The position numbers and the translations under genes were made by a program. Below the pieces are notes generated by a model that was not told the origin of the DNA, ran no database searches, and saw nothing but the letters and a program-made list of their open reading frames with translations. From an uncultured Bacteroidales bacterium (lineage in GTDB: Bacteria; Bacteroidota; Bacteroidia; Bacteroidales; UBA932), in contig CANRID010000002.1 in the NCBI GenBank assembly GCA_947630665.1, positions 1 to 64,000 of the forward strand: DNA of 64,000 nucleotides, written 5' to 3'. Below are positions 29,435 to 39,377 of the stretch, piece by piece (the first letter of the stretch is position 1; each line of letters opens with the position of its first letter).

Positions 29435-30474
29435 TATTCGAAGTTTTTCATATAGTTATGAACGGTCAGCGCGGCGGCGCGGGCTTCGTGCAAAGTGTCG
29501 GGAAGGGTTTTGGGGCCTGTACATGCTCCTGCAAAGAAAATCCCGTTTTTATTGCTTTTTTGCAGGGAATAAACGCTGTCCCGACAGGAGAAAAACCCGT
29601 CTTCGGCGGTCTCTAAGGAGATCATGCTTCCTACCTGTTGTCCGGCCCCGCTGTTTTTCATGCCGGCCATAAGCACCAGCAGGTCGAGCGTAACTTTGAC
29701 AGGTTTGCCGCTAAGAGTGTCTTCGGCTTTGACTACGAGCTTCTTGTCTATGTCTTCCGCTACTTCCGAGACTCTTCCGCGAATGAACCGGATACCGTAA
29801 TCTTTCTGGGCTTTGAGATAGAGATCTTCGTAATTGCGTCCGAACATGCGCAAATCCATGTAAAAGCAATAGACGTCCGCCTGGGGAAATTCCTCTTTGA
29901 TTTCGCAGGCTTGCTTTACGGCAGTGGCGCAGCATACTTTGGAGCAATGTCTGTTCCCGATTTTTTCGTCGCGGGAGCCTACGCAATGTACAAAACCGAT
30001 TTTTTGTGGCTGCAGGGGAATCCGGGGATCCGGGACGGCCTGTTTATCCTTGCGGGAAGCGAAGAACGATTCCAGATCCGCATTCGTAATTACATGGTCG
30101 TAAATTCCGTATCCGTATTCTTCTTTCTTTTCGGCCGGGAACAAGTCGAAGCCGGAAGCGATCAGCACGGCATTGGCCAGAATGGTAATGCCGTTGGAAA
30201 GAATTACGTTGTATGACTTTTCCAGCAGGTTGACGGACTGCACTTCCGTTCCGAGAAAGTATTTTACTCCGCCGATATTCGCCAGCAGCGAGTCTAAAAC
30301 GCTTTTGGCCGGGACTCCGTCGGGAAACAACCTGTCCCATTTCGCTAAATGCCCTCCCAGTTCGTGGGTTCTTTCTACGAGTATTACGTTATAACCCATG
30401 TTTTGGAGTTGGGCAGATGCTTCTAATCCGGCAGGCCCTCCGCCTATTACGATTACGTTTTTGTTCATGTGCAA
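29434..30474 (-). CDS. HdrA-like FAD-dependent Fe-S oxidoreductase
   Basis: 346 aa; VIVIGGGPAGLEASAQLQNMGYNVILVER...GFVHCVGSRDEKIGNRHCSKVCCATAVKQA, short HdrA lacking extra ferredoxin domains. Confidence 0.88.
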   Translation of the reverse strand: MHMNKNVIVIGGGPAGLEASAQLQNMGYNVILVERTHELGGHLAKWDRLFPDGVPAKSVLDSLLANIGGVKYFLGTEVQSVNLLEKSYNVILSNGITILANAVLIASGFDLFPAEKKEEYGYGIYDHVITNADLESFFASRKDKQAVPDPRIPLQPQKIGFVHCVGSRDEKIGNRHCSKVCCATAVKQACEIKEEFPQADVYCFYMDLRMFGRNYEDLYLKAQKDYGIRFIRGRVSEVAEDIDKKLVVKAEDTLSGKPVKVTLDLLVLMAGMKNSGAGQQVGSMISLETAEDGFFSCRDSVYSLQKSNKNGIFFAGACTGPKTLPDTLHEARAAALTVHNYMKNFE

Positions 30475-30519
30475 TTTTCTATTGAGAGTTCAGGTATCTG
30501 TTTGTTTCGATATACGGGC

Positions 30520-31584
30520 TTATTTCAGGCAGGACGGCCTTTCGGGTTGTCCCAAATCCTTATTGCCGGGTCCTTTGTACTTTGTCTCCGGATCGTAGGG
30601 GATTCCTATTTTATCCAACAGGGGTTCTACACCTACCTGATGGGTCTGCAAGCCCAGATCCCACGGATCGTATCCCATAACCAATCCGGCCACTTCCTCA
30701 TAGGTGAAAACCGGTATCCCGTGTCCGTTTTCCCCGTAGGTCTTGCCTTCCATTTCGCTGATGACATATTGCCACCGATCCAGAAAATAGGGGCAACCCG
30801 GGCAGTTGGTGATAATCATATCCGGTTTGTAGGGTTCCATCGATTCGAATTTTTTATGGGTGTTGGAGAGGGAATATCCCCGGTTGCTCCGGACAAGGTA
30901 TTGCCGGAATCCGAATCCGCAGCAATGCCTGCGCTCGGGATAGTCGATCACTTCGCCTCCCCATGCCTCGATCATGCCCGTAAGCACATACGGGTATTCG
31001 GCGCCTCCCACGCCCTTGGACGGAAACATTTTGGAATAGTGGCATCCGATATGTTCCACGACCCTCAGCGGCCGGCCCGTTGTCTTATCGATCAGTTTGT
31101 ATTTGGCCCGTGCCGCAATGAGGTTGCGGTATTTATAGATGATGTCGCTGGCATGGGCCAGATAGGCGGGTTTGCTGAATTCCAACTTGCAGGTATCCCA
31201 GAGAATCTGCTTGATTTTTGCTTCGAGTTCCGGAAACTCCCTCCAGGTTTCCAATGTTTCGGTATAAAGCCCGAAGGAGGTGATGCATGAGCATACATAA
31301 TTTTCATATCCGTATTTATGCATCAGGGCGAATTGCCTGGCGATAATGGTCATAACGGTTTCCTGGGGTATGGCATCCGAATGATATGCGATTCCGCCGC
31401 AGGTGGTATGATGCTCCGTCTCGAAAAAATCCTTTTGCAGTTTGTTTTTTACAATGTCCAGAAACGTTCTTTCCGAAGCGGGGAAAAAACTTTGCCGGAT
31501 ACAGCTTCTTACATAAAAATAATGGTCATCGGGAATTTCCTTCTGATAATCCGACCATATTTTCCTTTTCCCTTCGTATATCAT
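30520..31584 (-). CDS. HdrB-like CCG-domain protein
   Basis: 354 aa from MIYEGKRKIWSDYQ; HIGCHYSKMFPSKG...ERRHCCGFGFRQYL...TNCPGCPYFLDRWQ; ORF track N-terminal extension rejected. Confidence 0.85.
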   Translation of the reverse strand: MIYEGKRKIWSDYQKEIPDDHYFYVRSCIRQSFFPASERTFLDIVKNKLQKDFFETEHHTTCGGIAYHSDAIPQETVMTIIARQFALMHKYGYENYVCSCITSFGLYTETLETWREFPELEAKIKQILWDTCKLEFSKPAYLAHASDIIYKYRNLIAARAKYKLIDKTTGRPLRVVEHIGCHYSKMFPSKGVGGAEYPYVLTGMIEAWGGEVIDYPERRHCCGFGFRQYLVRSNRGYSLSNTHKKFESMEPYKPDMIITNCPGCPYFLDRWQYVISEMEGKTYGENGHGIPVFTYEEVAGLVMGYDPWDLGLQTHQVGVEPLLDKIGIPYDPETKYKGPGNKDLGQPERPSCLK

Positions 31585-31601
31585 AATTTTTATTTTGTGT
31601 T

Positions 31602-32297
31602 TTACCGGTTCAGATGGTCTTTTTCCGTCTGGTTGAATACTTTGTCGAAATATTCCTCCTCGCTTAATCCCAATTCTTCGGCTTTCTGCATGGAAACTTC
31701 CCGGATAATCCGCAGACGGTCCGTAGCTCCGGTAGCATCGAAAATGCGTTGCAATTGGTCCAGATCTTCTTGGGGGATCCTCCGCAAGGCTCCGGTGCCG
31801 TCTCCGTCGAGATTGGCTCCTAACCGGGAATAGACATCTTGCATATGTTTCTCCTGCCATTCCCATACTTTGCCCGCTTCCGGGTGCATGGAGTACTTAA
31901 ACGTGCGGGGATAAACGCAATAACCGTAATTAAGGATATTGCCGCACAATACTTTGGCCAGTGCATATTGCTGACGTCCCTTTTCGGATTCCGCGAAATA
32001 TTCCAACTCCATGGAGAGGCTCCGGAGAGCCATGATCACCAATCCGGGCGCGTTTTTGCGCGGGCAGCGGGTGACGCAGGACATACATTCTCCGCAATAC
32101 CAGATGGTTTCGCTTTTGAGAAGAGCTTCGATTTCCTCTTCATCTTTCGATTGTACTATATCTACTATTTTCCGGGGATCGTATTTATAGAATTCCGCTG
32201 CGGGACAAATGGCCGTACAGGTTCCGCAATTGATGCACGCCCGCAATCCTTCCTGGATCCGGTAATCCAGGATCAGTCTGTCATACAGTTTGCCCAT
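31602..32297 (-). CDS. HdrC-like 4Fe-4S protein
   Basis: 231 aa; CINCGTCTAICPAAEFYKYDPRKIVDIV and CGECMSCVTRCPRKNAPG. Confidence 0.88.
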   Translation of the reverse strand: MGKLYDRLILDYRIQEGLRACINCGTCTAICPAAEFYKYDPRKIVDIVQSKDEEEIEALLKSETIWYCGECMSCVTRCPRKNAPGLVIMALRSLSMELEYFAESEKGRQQYALAKVLCGNILNYGYCVYPRTFKYSMHPEAGKVWEWQEKHMQDVYSRLGANLDGDGTGALRRIPQEDLDQLQRIFDATGATDRLRIIREVSMQKAEELGLSEEEYFDKVFNQTEKDHLNR

Positions 32298-32751
32298 GGT
32301 TTGTCAGTTTTAGTAAGTTTCCGTTATCATCCATGTTTTCAGCCATTTTTGAAAGGACTTTTATGAATGTTTGAAGTTCCTCCGACGGAATGCCTTTGGT
32401 AATCAGATTCACCGCTTCCATCGCCGAATCCGTTATCTCGTTTTTCATATCTGCTGCCAAAGGAGTGATCTCGATTAGGTTCTGCCGGCGGTCCTGCTTG
32501 TCGGCCACCCGGTTCACCAAATTCTTTTTTTCCAATCCGTCGATGAGCTTTACGACGGAGTTTTTGTCTTTGAGAATGGTATCGGCGATCTGTTGCTGGG
32601 AAAGAGTGCCGTTGTCCCAGAGAGCGTCCATGACTAAGAACTGTTCGGGGGTTATATTATATCCCTTTTTCTGGAAACTGACGGTAATATACTGTTTGAA
32701 GCGGTTATGGACCAGATTCAGGAACACGCCGACCTGTTTATTCAGTATCAT
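32281..32751 (-). CDS. MarR family transcriptional regulator
   Basis: 156 aa; ITPEQFLVMDALWDNGTLSQQQIADTILKDKNSVVKLIDGLEKKNLVNRVADKQDRRQNLIEIT; overlaps downstream HdrC-like start by 17 bp. Confidence 0.92.
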   Translation of the reverse strand: MILNKQVGVFLNLVHNRFKQYITVSFQKKGYNITPEQFLVMDALWDNGTLSQQQIADTILKDKNSVVKLIDGLEKKNLVNRVADKQDRRQNLIEITPLAADMKNEITDSAMEAVNLITKGIPSEELQTFIKVLSKMAENMDDNGNLLKLTNHGQTV

Positions 32752-32780
32752 ATTTGATAGTATAATCTTTTACTATTTTG

Positions 32781-32810
32781 CAAAAGTAGGAATTTTTCCG
32801 TTCCCGCAAA
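32781..32810 (-). promoter_or_regulatory. Promoter of marR-hdr operon
   Basis: Minus strand TTTG-N18-TACTTTTG (matches TAnnTTTG), about 30 nt upstream of marR ATG. Confidence 0.65.
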
Positions 32811-32901
32811 AAATAAATTCGGTTTGGGTGCGGTTCATCATTATCTTTGTAGGGAATTACCGGCATCCGTCCGATTCCCCGAACCTCTTAAACCAATACT
32901 T

Positions 32902-34230
32902 ATGGATACTCTCGGCACCTTAACGATCCTTATATGCGCTTTTGTAACAGCACTTTGCCTTTTATTGTATTTGTCCAACAAGCGGCAGCTGGCGCGGATA
33001 AAAGAGGATTTCAATATGAATCACGACCGTTTGCGGGCGGATTGTGCCGGCGTGCTGAATGAATTGAAAGTGCAGATGCAGGAACATCGGCGGGAGAGTC
33101 GCGATGATTATCAGCGGGGGCAGAAAGACTGCCGCGACGAGATCGCCAAGCAATTGACCGCAGGCAGGGAAGAGCTTGCCAACACGATCCGGGCTTTCCA
33201 GCACTCTTTCGACAAGAATGTGGAACTGTTGAGCGAAGTGCAGCGCGAGCGGCTCTCGCAATTGGAAAAGATGCAGAATGAACGTTTGCAGCAATTGGAC
33301 AGGACCCAAGGGGAAATGATCCGGAAAACGGATGAGAAACTGGAACGTATCCGCACGACCGTAGAAGAGAAACTGGACAGGACGCTTTCCGAGCGGCTGG
33401 GCAAAAGTTTTGAAACCGTCGGGAAACAGCTCAGCGAGGTACAGCAGGGGTTGGGAGAAATGAAAAATCTCGCCCAGGATGTGGGTGGATTGAAAAAAGT
33501 GCTGAGCAATGTGAAAATGAGAGGTGGTCTGGGAGAGGTCCAGCTGCACATGCTTTTAGAGAATATACTGGCTCCCGATCAATTCCAGATGAATGTCTGC
33601 ACGCGCCGGGGCAGCCGGGAAGTGGTGGAGTTCGCCGTCAAGCTGCCGGGCAATACGGATGCCGTTCCCCATATCTGGCTCCCGATAGATGCCAAATTCC
33701 CCAAAGACGTTTATCAAAAATTGCAGGAGGCTTACGATCTGGCGGATGCGGCCTCCGTGGAAGCTGCGCAAAAAGAATTGGATCATGCGATCAAGACCAA
33801 TGCCCGGGATATTTGCAGCAAATATGTAGATCCTCCCTATACTACCAATTTCGCTATCATGTTCCTGCCCTTTGAAGGGATATACGCGGAGGTGGTGCGA
33901 AAGGCGGATCTGCTGGAATATCTCCAGAAAACGTATAATGTGATCGTTACGGGGCCTACCACCTTGGCGGCCATCCTCAACAGCCTGCAAATGGGCTTCA
34001 AGACGCTGGCGATCCAGAGAAGGAGCAGCGAGGTATGGGAGACCTTGGGAGCGGTGAAAACGGAGTTCGAGAAATTCGGCGGTATTTTGGAAAAGGCCAA
34101 GAACAAGATCCAGGGAGGGCTGACGGATATGGACACGTTGGTGGGGACCCGTACCCGTGCGATTCAGAGGACGCTCAGGGCGGTGGAAGTGCTGGAGCCT
34201 GCGCAGACGGAGCGGTTGCCGGAAGAGTAG
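32902..34230 (+). CDS. rmuC: DNA recombination protein RmuC
   Basis: Long coiled-coil then VKMRGGLGEVQLHMLLENILAPDQF...LPIDAKFPKDVYQ...NFAIMFLPFEGIYAEVV...GPTTLAAILNSLQMGFKTLAI; start refined to ATG 32902. Confidence 0.95.
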   Translation: MDTLGTLTILICAFVTALCLLLYLSNKRQLARIKEDFNMNHDRLRADCAGVLNELKVQMQEHRRESRDDYQRGQKDCRDEIAKQLTAGREELANTIRAFQHSFDKNVELLSEVQRERLSQLEKMQNERLQQLDRTQGEMIRKTDEKLERIRTTVEEKLDRTLSERLGKSFETVGKQLSEVQQGLGEMKNLAQDVGGLKKVLSNVKMRGGLGEVQLHMLLENILAPDQFQMNVCTRRGSREVVEFAVKLPGNTDAVPHIWLPIDAKFPKDVYQKLQEAYDLADAASVEAAQKELDHAIKTNARDICSKYVDPPYTTNFAIMFLPFEGIYAEVVRKADLLEYLQKTYNVIVTGPTTLAAILNSLQMGFKTLAIQRRSSEVWETLGAVKTEFEKFGGILEKAKNKIQGGLTDMDTLVGTRTRAIQRTLRAVEVLEPAQTERLPEE

Positions 34231-34251
34231 GGGAACGATACAGGAAAAATC

Positions 34252-34310
34252 AATCCCGCAAGCCCCCGGTGACGAAAATCAGAAACGTCTTTTCGGAGGC
34301 TTACGGGATT
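34252..34310. terminator. Bidirectional hairpin between convergent rmuC and susD-like genes
   Basis: AATCCCGCAAGCC / GGCTTACGGGATT long inverted repeat in the convergent intergenic gap; no strong T-tract. Confidence 0.5.
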
Positions 34311-34328
34311 GGTCAATAATCGGATTTA

Positions 34329-36020
34329 TTACCAGCTGAGTTCCGGGGAATCTTCATTCGGTTTCAGCGGCGTAGGATTGTTTACGCATTCCGTGTTATA
34401 GTTGGTTTCTGTCTGCACGATACAGAAATCCATCCAGTTAGGGTAGGTGTTTCCGTCATTGGTGCCGTAAATGCCGTAGTTCCACCGGTATCCCGACGGG
34501 TGGTTCGTTTGGGCATAACTGCGGATGATCCCTTTGTCGAGACGTTTGATGTCGAATGTGGCGAATCCTTCACCCCACAGTTCCACGCGGCGCTGCCACC
34601 ACACCTCGTTCTGGAAATCCTTGGCATAACTGCTCCCATAATTCTCGGAAGTATGTTTCCCGTATTCGTATTTCGGATCACGGGTCTTGGCAAAAGCGGT
34701 CAGCAGGTTTATTCCATTGGCTTCGTTCTGCATTCCGGCGGCTTCCGCCTCGATAAGCATCATCTCTTCGGCACGCATCAGCGGCACGGCTACGGTAAAA
34801 GCCTTGTACTGATCGTTATGTTCGCCGTCTTTCGGACGGAACTTGACTTCCAGGCCTCCGACCATCTGCGATGTTGTTGCTCCGGCCGTGGACAAAATAC
34901 CTTCCGGTGCATCGGAATAGGCAGACAGGGCTTCCAGCGCCTCGTTCTGTTCCATATTGTCGATATTAAAATCGATGAAGACTTTTTTGCGGAAATCGCT
35001 TTCGGGGATGCTCTGGTAAAGATGATAGTCAATGTGTTTCGGGGTGCCGTAATTGGCTGCGTATCCGCACCCCGAAGCGCTTACCTCGATGATCATCTGA
35101 GAACCCCAGCTTGAATCCCCGTCGTTTCTTATGATATTCGGATCATTCGACTTGTACGTCAATCCGAATATCCAACTGTTGTTCGGAGTATTGAATCCGG
35201 TGCTCCGGGAGGTGAACTGTTCCTCATTCATGGCGGTGTATCCCGAGTATGCCATTCTTGCATATTTCTCGGCCTCCGGCCAATTCTCCATTGTGAGATA
35301 AGCCCGCGCCTTCAATCCATAGACCACGGAAAGATCGGGCGTATATACATCGCTGCGCTTGTAGTCGGCGAGATAGGTTTCGGCTTTGTTCAGATCTTCG
35401 AGTATATGCCCCCACATCACCTCATTAGTGGCGCGGGGATTGGAAGCCAGCTCGGCCAGGGAGGTGGTCTCCAGAATCAGAGGAACTGTAATGCCCGCAG
35501 GATCTTTGGCATAAGTCTTCGTGGCGAACATTCTCGCCAGATCCATGTAGAACATCGCACGCATGGCATAAGCGATACCGACACCGGTTTTCTTGTCATC
35601 GGAAGGCTCTTCGCCCGCTAAGGAAAGCACCGTATTGCAACTTTTTATCCATCCGTAGTAGTATGTCCACGGCAGCTGCGATACCGCATATTGGGGTCCC
35701 AGACCGGTTCCGCATCCGTACCATGTAGTGTACCACTCGTTGCCGTTATCCTCTATAACGATATCCTGCCCCATAACATCGCGCATCAGGAAGAATGACG
35801 GGTAGCCGAAATCATAGGGAGTATAGCTGCTCCCTGAATAAGTGAACGAACCCGCCAGCGAACTGGTAATGGCCGAGACAAAATTGTCGAACGATCCGGG
35901 AGCGCTCCCGGCCTGATCTGCAGTAACGCTTGAAGACTGCGGGTCGATTTCCTTGATGCAACCGGACAACAGCATCGCACCGGCTGCGGTTATAAAGAAT
36001 ATTCTTGCAATATTTTTCAT
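34329..36020 (-). CDS. RagB/SusD family nutrient-uptake outer membrane lipoprotein
   Basis: 563 aa; lipoprotein signal AAGAMLLSGCIKEID; C-terminal WWQRRVELWGEGFATFDIKRL typical of SusD. Confidence 0.93.
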   Translation of the reverse strand: MKNIARIFFITAAGAMLLSGCIKEIDPQSSSVTADQAGSAPGSFDNFVSAITSSLAGSFTYSGSSYTPYDFGYPSFFLMRDVMGQDIVIEDNGNEWYTTWYGCGTGLGPQYAVSQLPWTYYYGWIKSCNTVLSLAGEEPSDDKKTGVGIAYAMRAMFYMDLARMFATKTYAKDPAGITVPLILETTSLAELASNPRATNEVMWGHILEDLNKAETYLADYKRSDVYTPDLSVVYGLKARAYLTMENWPEAEKYARMAYSGYTAMNEEQFTSRSTGFNTPNNSWIFGLTYKSNDPNIIRNDGDSSWGSQMIIEVSASGCGYAANYGTPKHIDYHLYQSIPESDFRKKVFIDFNIDNMEQNEALEALSAYSDAPEGILSTAGATTSQMVGGLEVKFRPKDGEHNDQYKAFTVAVPLMRAEEMMLIEAEAAGMQNEANGINLLTAFAKTRDPKYEYGKHTSENYGSSYAKDFQNEVWWQRRVELWGEGFATFDIKRLDKGIIRSYAQTNHPSGYRWNYGIYGTNDGNTYPNWMDFCIVQTETNYNTECVNNPTPLKPNEDSPELSW

Positions 36021-36040
36021 GAGAATCTATTTTACTTTTT

Positions 36041-39000
36041 TCAGAATGTTAATTGAATGCCACCCATAATGGTGCGTACCGGAGAATATACGTTGACGGA
36101 TGCGTTTGCGCTATATGCATATCTTGGATCAAGTCCTTTTCTGGCAGACCAGAAACAGAGATTCTCGCCCGTGGCGTAAATGCGCAGCTTACCGCCGCCA
36201 AGACTCGACATCAGTTTCTTCGGCAAGGTATAGCCCACGGTGAAAGACTGGAAATTGAGATATCTCGCACTGGTCAGCCAACGGTCGGAGACTGCATTCG
36301 TATATTGGTCGCTATAATAGAAACGGGGAATCGTGCTGGAGGTGTTTTCGGGCGACCATGACTTGAGTACATCCACATGTACCGCGTTCCCCGCACCGCC
36401 TGCCGATGCGATATTCGACATCAGACTAGCATACATGTTGTCGTATATCTTGCCGCCCAGCTGATAGTCGAAAGACAGCGACAAGTCGAATCCATAGATG
36501 GAAAGGGAAGTCCCGAATCCTCCATAAGCGACAGGAAGTCCGCTTCCCTGCTCGTACTTGGTGGCTTCGTTGGGATTGGTGGTGGTACGGTCGTGGCTTT
36601 TACCCGGACGGTTGGTGACGCCCTCTCCCAGATTGGCATCCACCCAATAGGTAGCCTCGCCCTGCTCATTCACACCGGCGTATTCGGCACAGAACCGGCT
36701 GTAAAGCGGGCCGCCTTCTTTGTACCACATGCTGTTTTCCGTAAATCCGCCCAACTCTGTAATTTTGGCCTCCGGCAGTTTCAGTATTTTGTCTTTATTA
36801 TGAGAGATGTTGAACATCAAGCTCCAATCTACGTTCTTCGTGCGGATAACGGTCCCCTGCAGGCCTAACTCGACTCCCGAGTTGCGGATATCACCTATAT
36901 TGCCGTAATATCCGCGGGAGCCGGCGCTCTCCGGAACAGATAGCCAGAAGAGCAGATCGGTGGTCTTCTTGTTGTAATAATCGATGCTGCCGGAGAGACG
37001 ATTGTCGAAAAGGCTGAACTCGATACCTGCGTTCATATTCGTGGTGGTCTCCCAAGTTATTTCGGGATTCCCGATACGGTAGAACGATGCCGACATTTGC
37101 ACATCCGAAGCGGCGCTCAGTGAGTACAGGTCGGTATAAGCCCAGTCGCCGATATTATCGTTACCTTGCTGACCGATGGAGAATTTGAATTTCAAATAGT
37201 CTATCCATCTGACATGGAAAAACGGTTCCTTGTCCATCATCCACGCACCTCCGACCGACCAGAAGTTGCCCCAACGGTTGTCTTTGGCAAAGCGGGAAGA
37301 TGCATCGAGACGGTAGCTTGCAGACGCGAAGTATTTTTCTTTATAATTATACTGCAGATTGGCGAAGTAGCCCTCCACGTTATACTCGGTAGTGTAGGAG
37401 GATGAGGTTACTTTCTTGGCGGCTCCGTTCAGTTCCTGAATATCCGGACTGAAAACTCCCTGTCCGGTGGCCGACAGGTAAGTGGTTTTCTGATCATAAT
37501 ATTCATGCCCCAGCATAAAGCTCACATTGTGTCCTCCAAACTGGTCGAAATACTTGAGGGTCTGCACATGATTTTGGCGTACTCCATCGTTTTGCGATTT
37601 GAGAAGCTCGCCGTTCACGCTGACTTTCGGTCCGTAAAGTGCGTTATCGTAAGTCGATGCATTGGTATGTCCCCAGTCCACGCTGCTTGTGGCGTTGAAT
37701 TTCAGGAAATCCGTCAGGTTGACATCCACGGTAAACGTTCCGGTAAGTTTGTTGCCTTTGGAAGTGTTATCATTATAGCGGTTGGATCCTAACGGGTTGT
37801 TTGTCGCCATGAAAGCACGGCTCAATCCCGGATAATTGCTTGCCGCTACGCCGTAGTCATACTGAGGATTACCGTTCTCGTCAATCCGGATTTGCGGATT
37901 ACCGTTCTTGTCCAGTACGCGTACATAGATAGGATAAATAGGAGCGATTTTCGATGTATAATACATCAGATTTGTAGAGTTGAATGATGTATTCATGTTT
38001 GGAGTGGATTCGGTTACGGTATTGGTATATCCGACATTCGCTCCCATTTTCAGCCATTTCCTTGCCTGGTAATCGGCTTTGACTCGCGCGGTGATCCGCT
38101 GGAATCCAGAGTATTCGATGATTCCGTCATCATCCAGGTAACCGATGCTCGCATAAAACGACCCCTTGTCCATGGAACCGTTGATGCTCACGTTGTATTC
38201 CTGACGGAACGCATTGCTGTAGGCGGCATCGCGCCAGTTGTCGTTAATGAGGTAATATGTTTCGCCGTTGGCCTCATAACTGCGACCCAGCACTGCATTG
38301 GGGTTCAGTCTGCCGTCCGTGCCGATAAGGTACTGTCCGTCGGGAACAGTATAGATGTTGTATCCTAAATGCTGCAACATCAATTTATTCGCATTTGCAT
38401 TGGCAGTTTCCATGTTTTGCTCCTGCATGTAGTGATAGTAGTTGTAATACTGTCCGTATATTGTTTCGTAATACCGGCCCGGGTCCGTTATGGTTTCGTA
38501 GTCCTGCACGGCCCGGCTGTTGGCCCCCCATTTTATATCCACGTTTATCTGGGCTTTCGAATCTTTCCCGTTCTTGGTCGTAACGAGGATAACACCGGCT
38601 GCACCCCGGGCTCCGTATAATGCGGCTGAAGCGGCATCCTTCAGTACGGTAACCGATTCGATGTCTTCTTGCGGGATATTACTCAGCGAGGCGCTGTAAG
38701 GCGCGCCGTCCACGATAATCAACGGATCGGTTTTGGCGTACATCGAAGCGATACCGCGGATCATGATAGATCCTTGACCGGCACCGGGGGCACCTGAACC
38801 GCCACGGAGTTGAAGACCGGGAGTCGTGCCCACCAAAGCGTTCACTACGTTAGTCGTGATATGTTTGGACAACTCTTTCGTGTCCACGACAGTGGCGCTT
38901 CCCGTAAATGAAGATTTTTTCTGCGTACCGAAGGCGACAACCATGACCCCTTCCAACGCCTGGGCATCGACCTTCAAGACCACCCTTATGGGTTCAGACT

Positions 39001-39265
39001 TGATGTCTGCCTCCTGGGTTTGCATCCCGATAAAGCTGATTACCAAAGTGGTTGACGAACTTGGCACTCCATCGAGAACGAACTTCCCGTCGGCATCTGT
39101 CGCCGTTGCGATTGTTGTACCCTTTACTACAACGGACGCTCCGATGACAGGCCCGTTATCTTCTTCCGAAATGACAATACCTGTAACCCTTTTAAGGGTT
39201 TGGGCTGTCACCATGCCTGTTCCTATCAATAGGAAAGCCAATAAAAAAATCAATTTCTTTTTCAT
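36041..39265 (-). CDS. SusC/RagA family TonB-dependent outer membrane receptor
   Basis: 1074 aa; signal peptide, VTGIVISEEDNGPVIGASVVVKGTTIATATDADGKF, plug DIESVTVLKDAASAALYGARGAAGVILVTTKNG. Confidence 0.96.
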   Translation of the reverse strand: MKKKLIFLLAFLLIGTGMVTAQTLKRVTGIVISEEDNGPVIGASVVVKGTTIATATDADGKFVLDGVPSSSTTLVISFIGMQTQEADIKSEPIRVVLKVDAQALEGVMVVAFGTQKKSSFTGSATVVDTKELSKHITTNVVNALVGTTPGLQLRGGSGAPGAGQGSIMIRGIASMYAKTDPLIIVDGAPYSASLSNIPQEDIESVTVLKDAASAALYGARGAAGVILVTTKNGKDSKAQINVDIKWGANSRAVQDYETITDPGRYYETIYGQYYNYYHYMQEQNMETANANANKLMLQHLGYNIYTVPDGQYLIGTDGRLNPNAVLGRSYEANGETYYLINDNWRDAAYSNAFRQEYNVSINGSMDKGSFYASIGYLDDDGIIEYSGFQRITARVKADYQARKWLKMGANVGYTNTVTESTPNMNTSFNSTNLMYYTSKIAPIYPIYVRVLDKNGNPQIRIDENGNPQYDYGVAASNYPGLSRAFMATNNPLGSNRYNDNTSKGNKLTGTFTVDVNLTDFLKFNATSSVDWGHTNASTYDNALYGPKVSVNGELLKSQNDGVRQNHVQTLKYFDQFGGHNVSFMLGHEYYDQKTTYLSATGQGVFSPDIQELNGAAKKVTSSSYTTEYNVEGYFANLQYNYKEKYFASASYRLDASSRFAKDNRWGNFWSVGGAWMMDKEPFFHVRWIDYLKFKFSIGQQGNDNIGDWAYTDLYSLSAASDVQMSASFYRIGNPEITWETTTNMNAGIEFSLFDNRLSGSIDYYNKKTTDLLFWLSVPESAGSRGYYGNIGDIRNSGVELGLQGTVIRTKNVDWSLMFNISHNKDKILKLPEAKITELGGFTENSMWYKEGGPLYSRFCAEYAGVNEQGEATYWVDANLGEGVTNRPGKSHDRTTTNPNEATKYEQGSGLPVAYGGFGTSLSIYGFDLSLSFDYQLGGKIYDNMYASLMSNIASAGGAGNAVHVDVLKSWSPENTSSTIPRFYYSDQYTNAVSDRWLTSARYLNFQSFTVGYTLPKKLMSSLGGGKLRIYATGENLCFWSARKGLDPRYAYSANASVNVYSPVRTIMGGIQLTF

Positions 39266-39357
39266 GAGACCATCATTTAGGTAGTTAGTTAGATTAAAAA
39301 ATTCTTTAAAATCTTTTTTTCATTTCAAATAAAGATTTCTTTGGTGATATGTACTGC

Positions 39358-39377
39358 ATATCCGTTTCTTCGCAAGA
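39358..39377 (+). repeat. Left inverted repeat (20 bp) of putative invertible promoter element
   Basis: ATATCCGTTTCTTCGCAAGA; perfect reverse complement of 39542-39561. Confidence 0.9.

Noticed and set aside
31585-31866. N-terminal extension of the HdrB-like ORF (MGMAGETYARCLFPVRSQ...)
   Set aside because: Overlaps the 3' end of the upstream HdrC-like gene in another frame; the natural start is MIYEGKRKIW at 31584.
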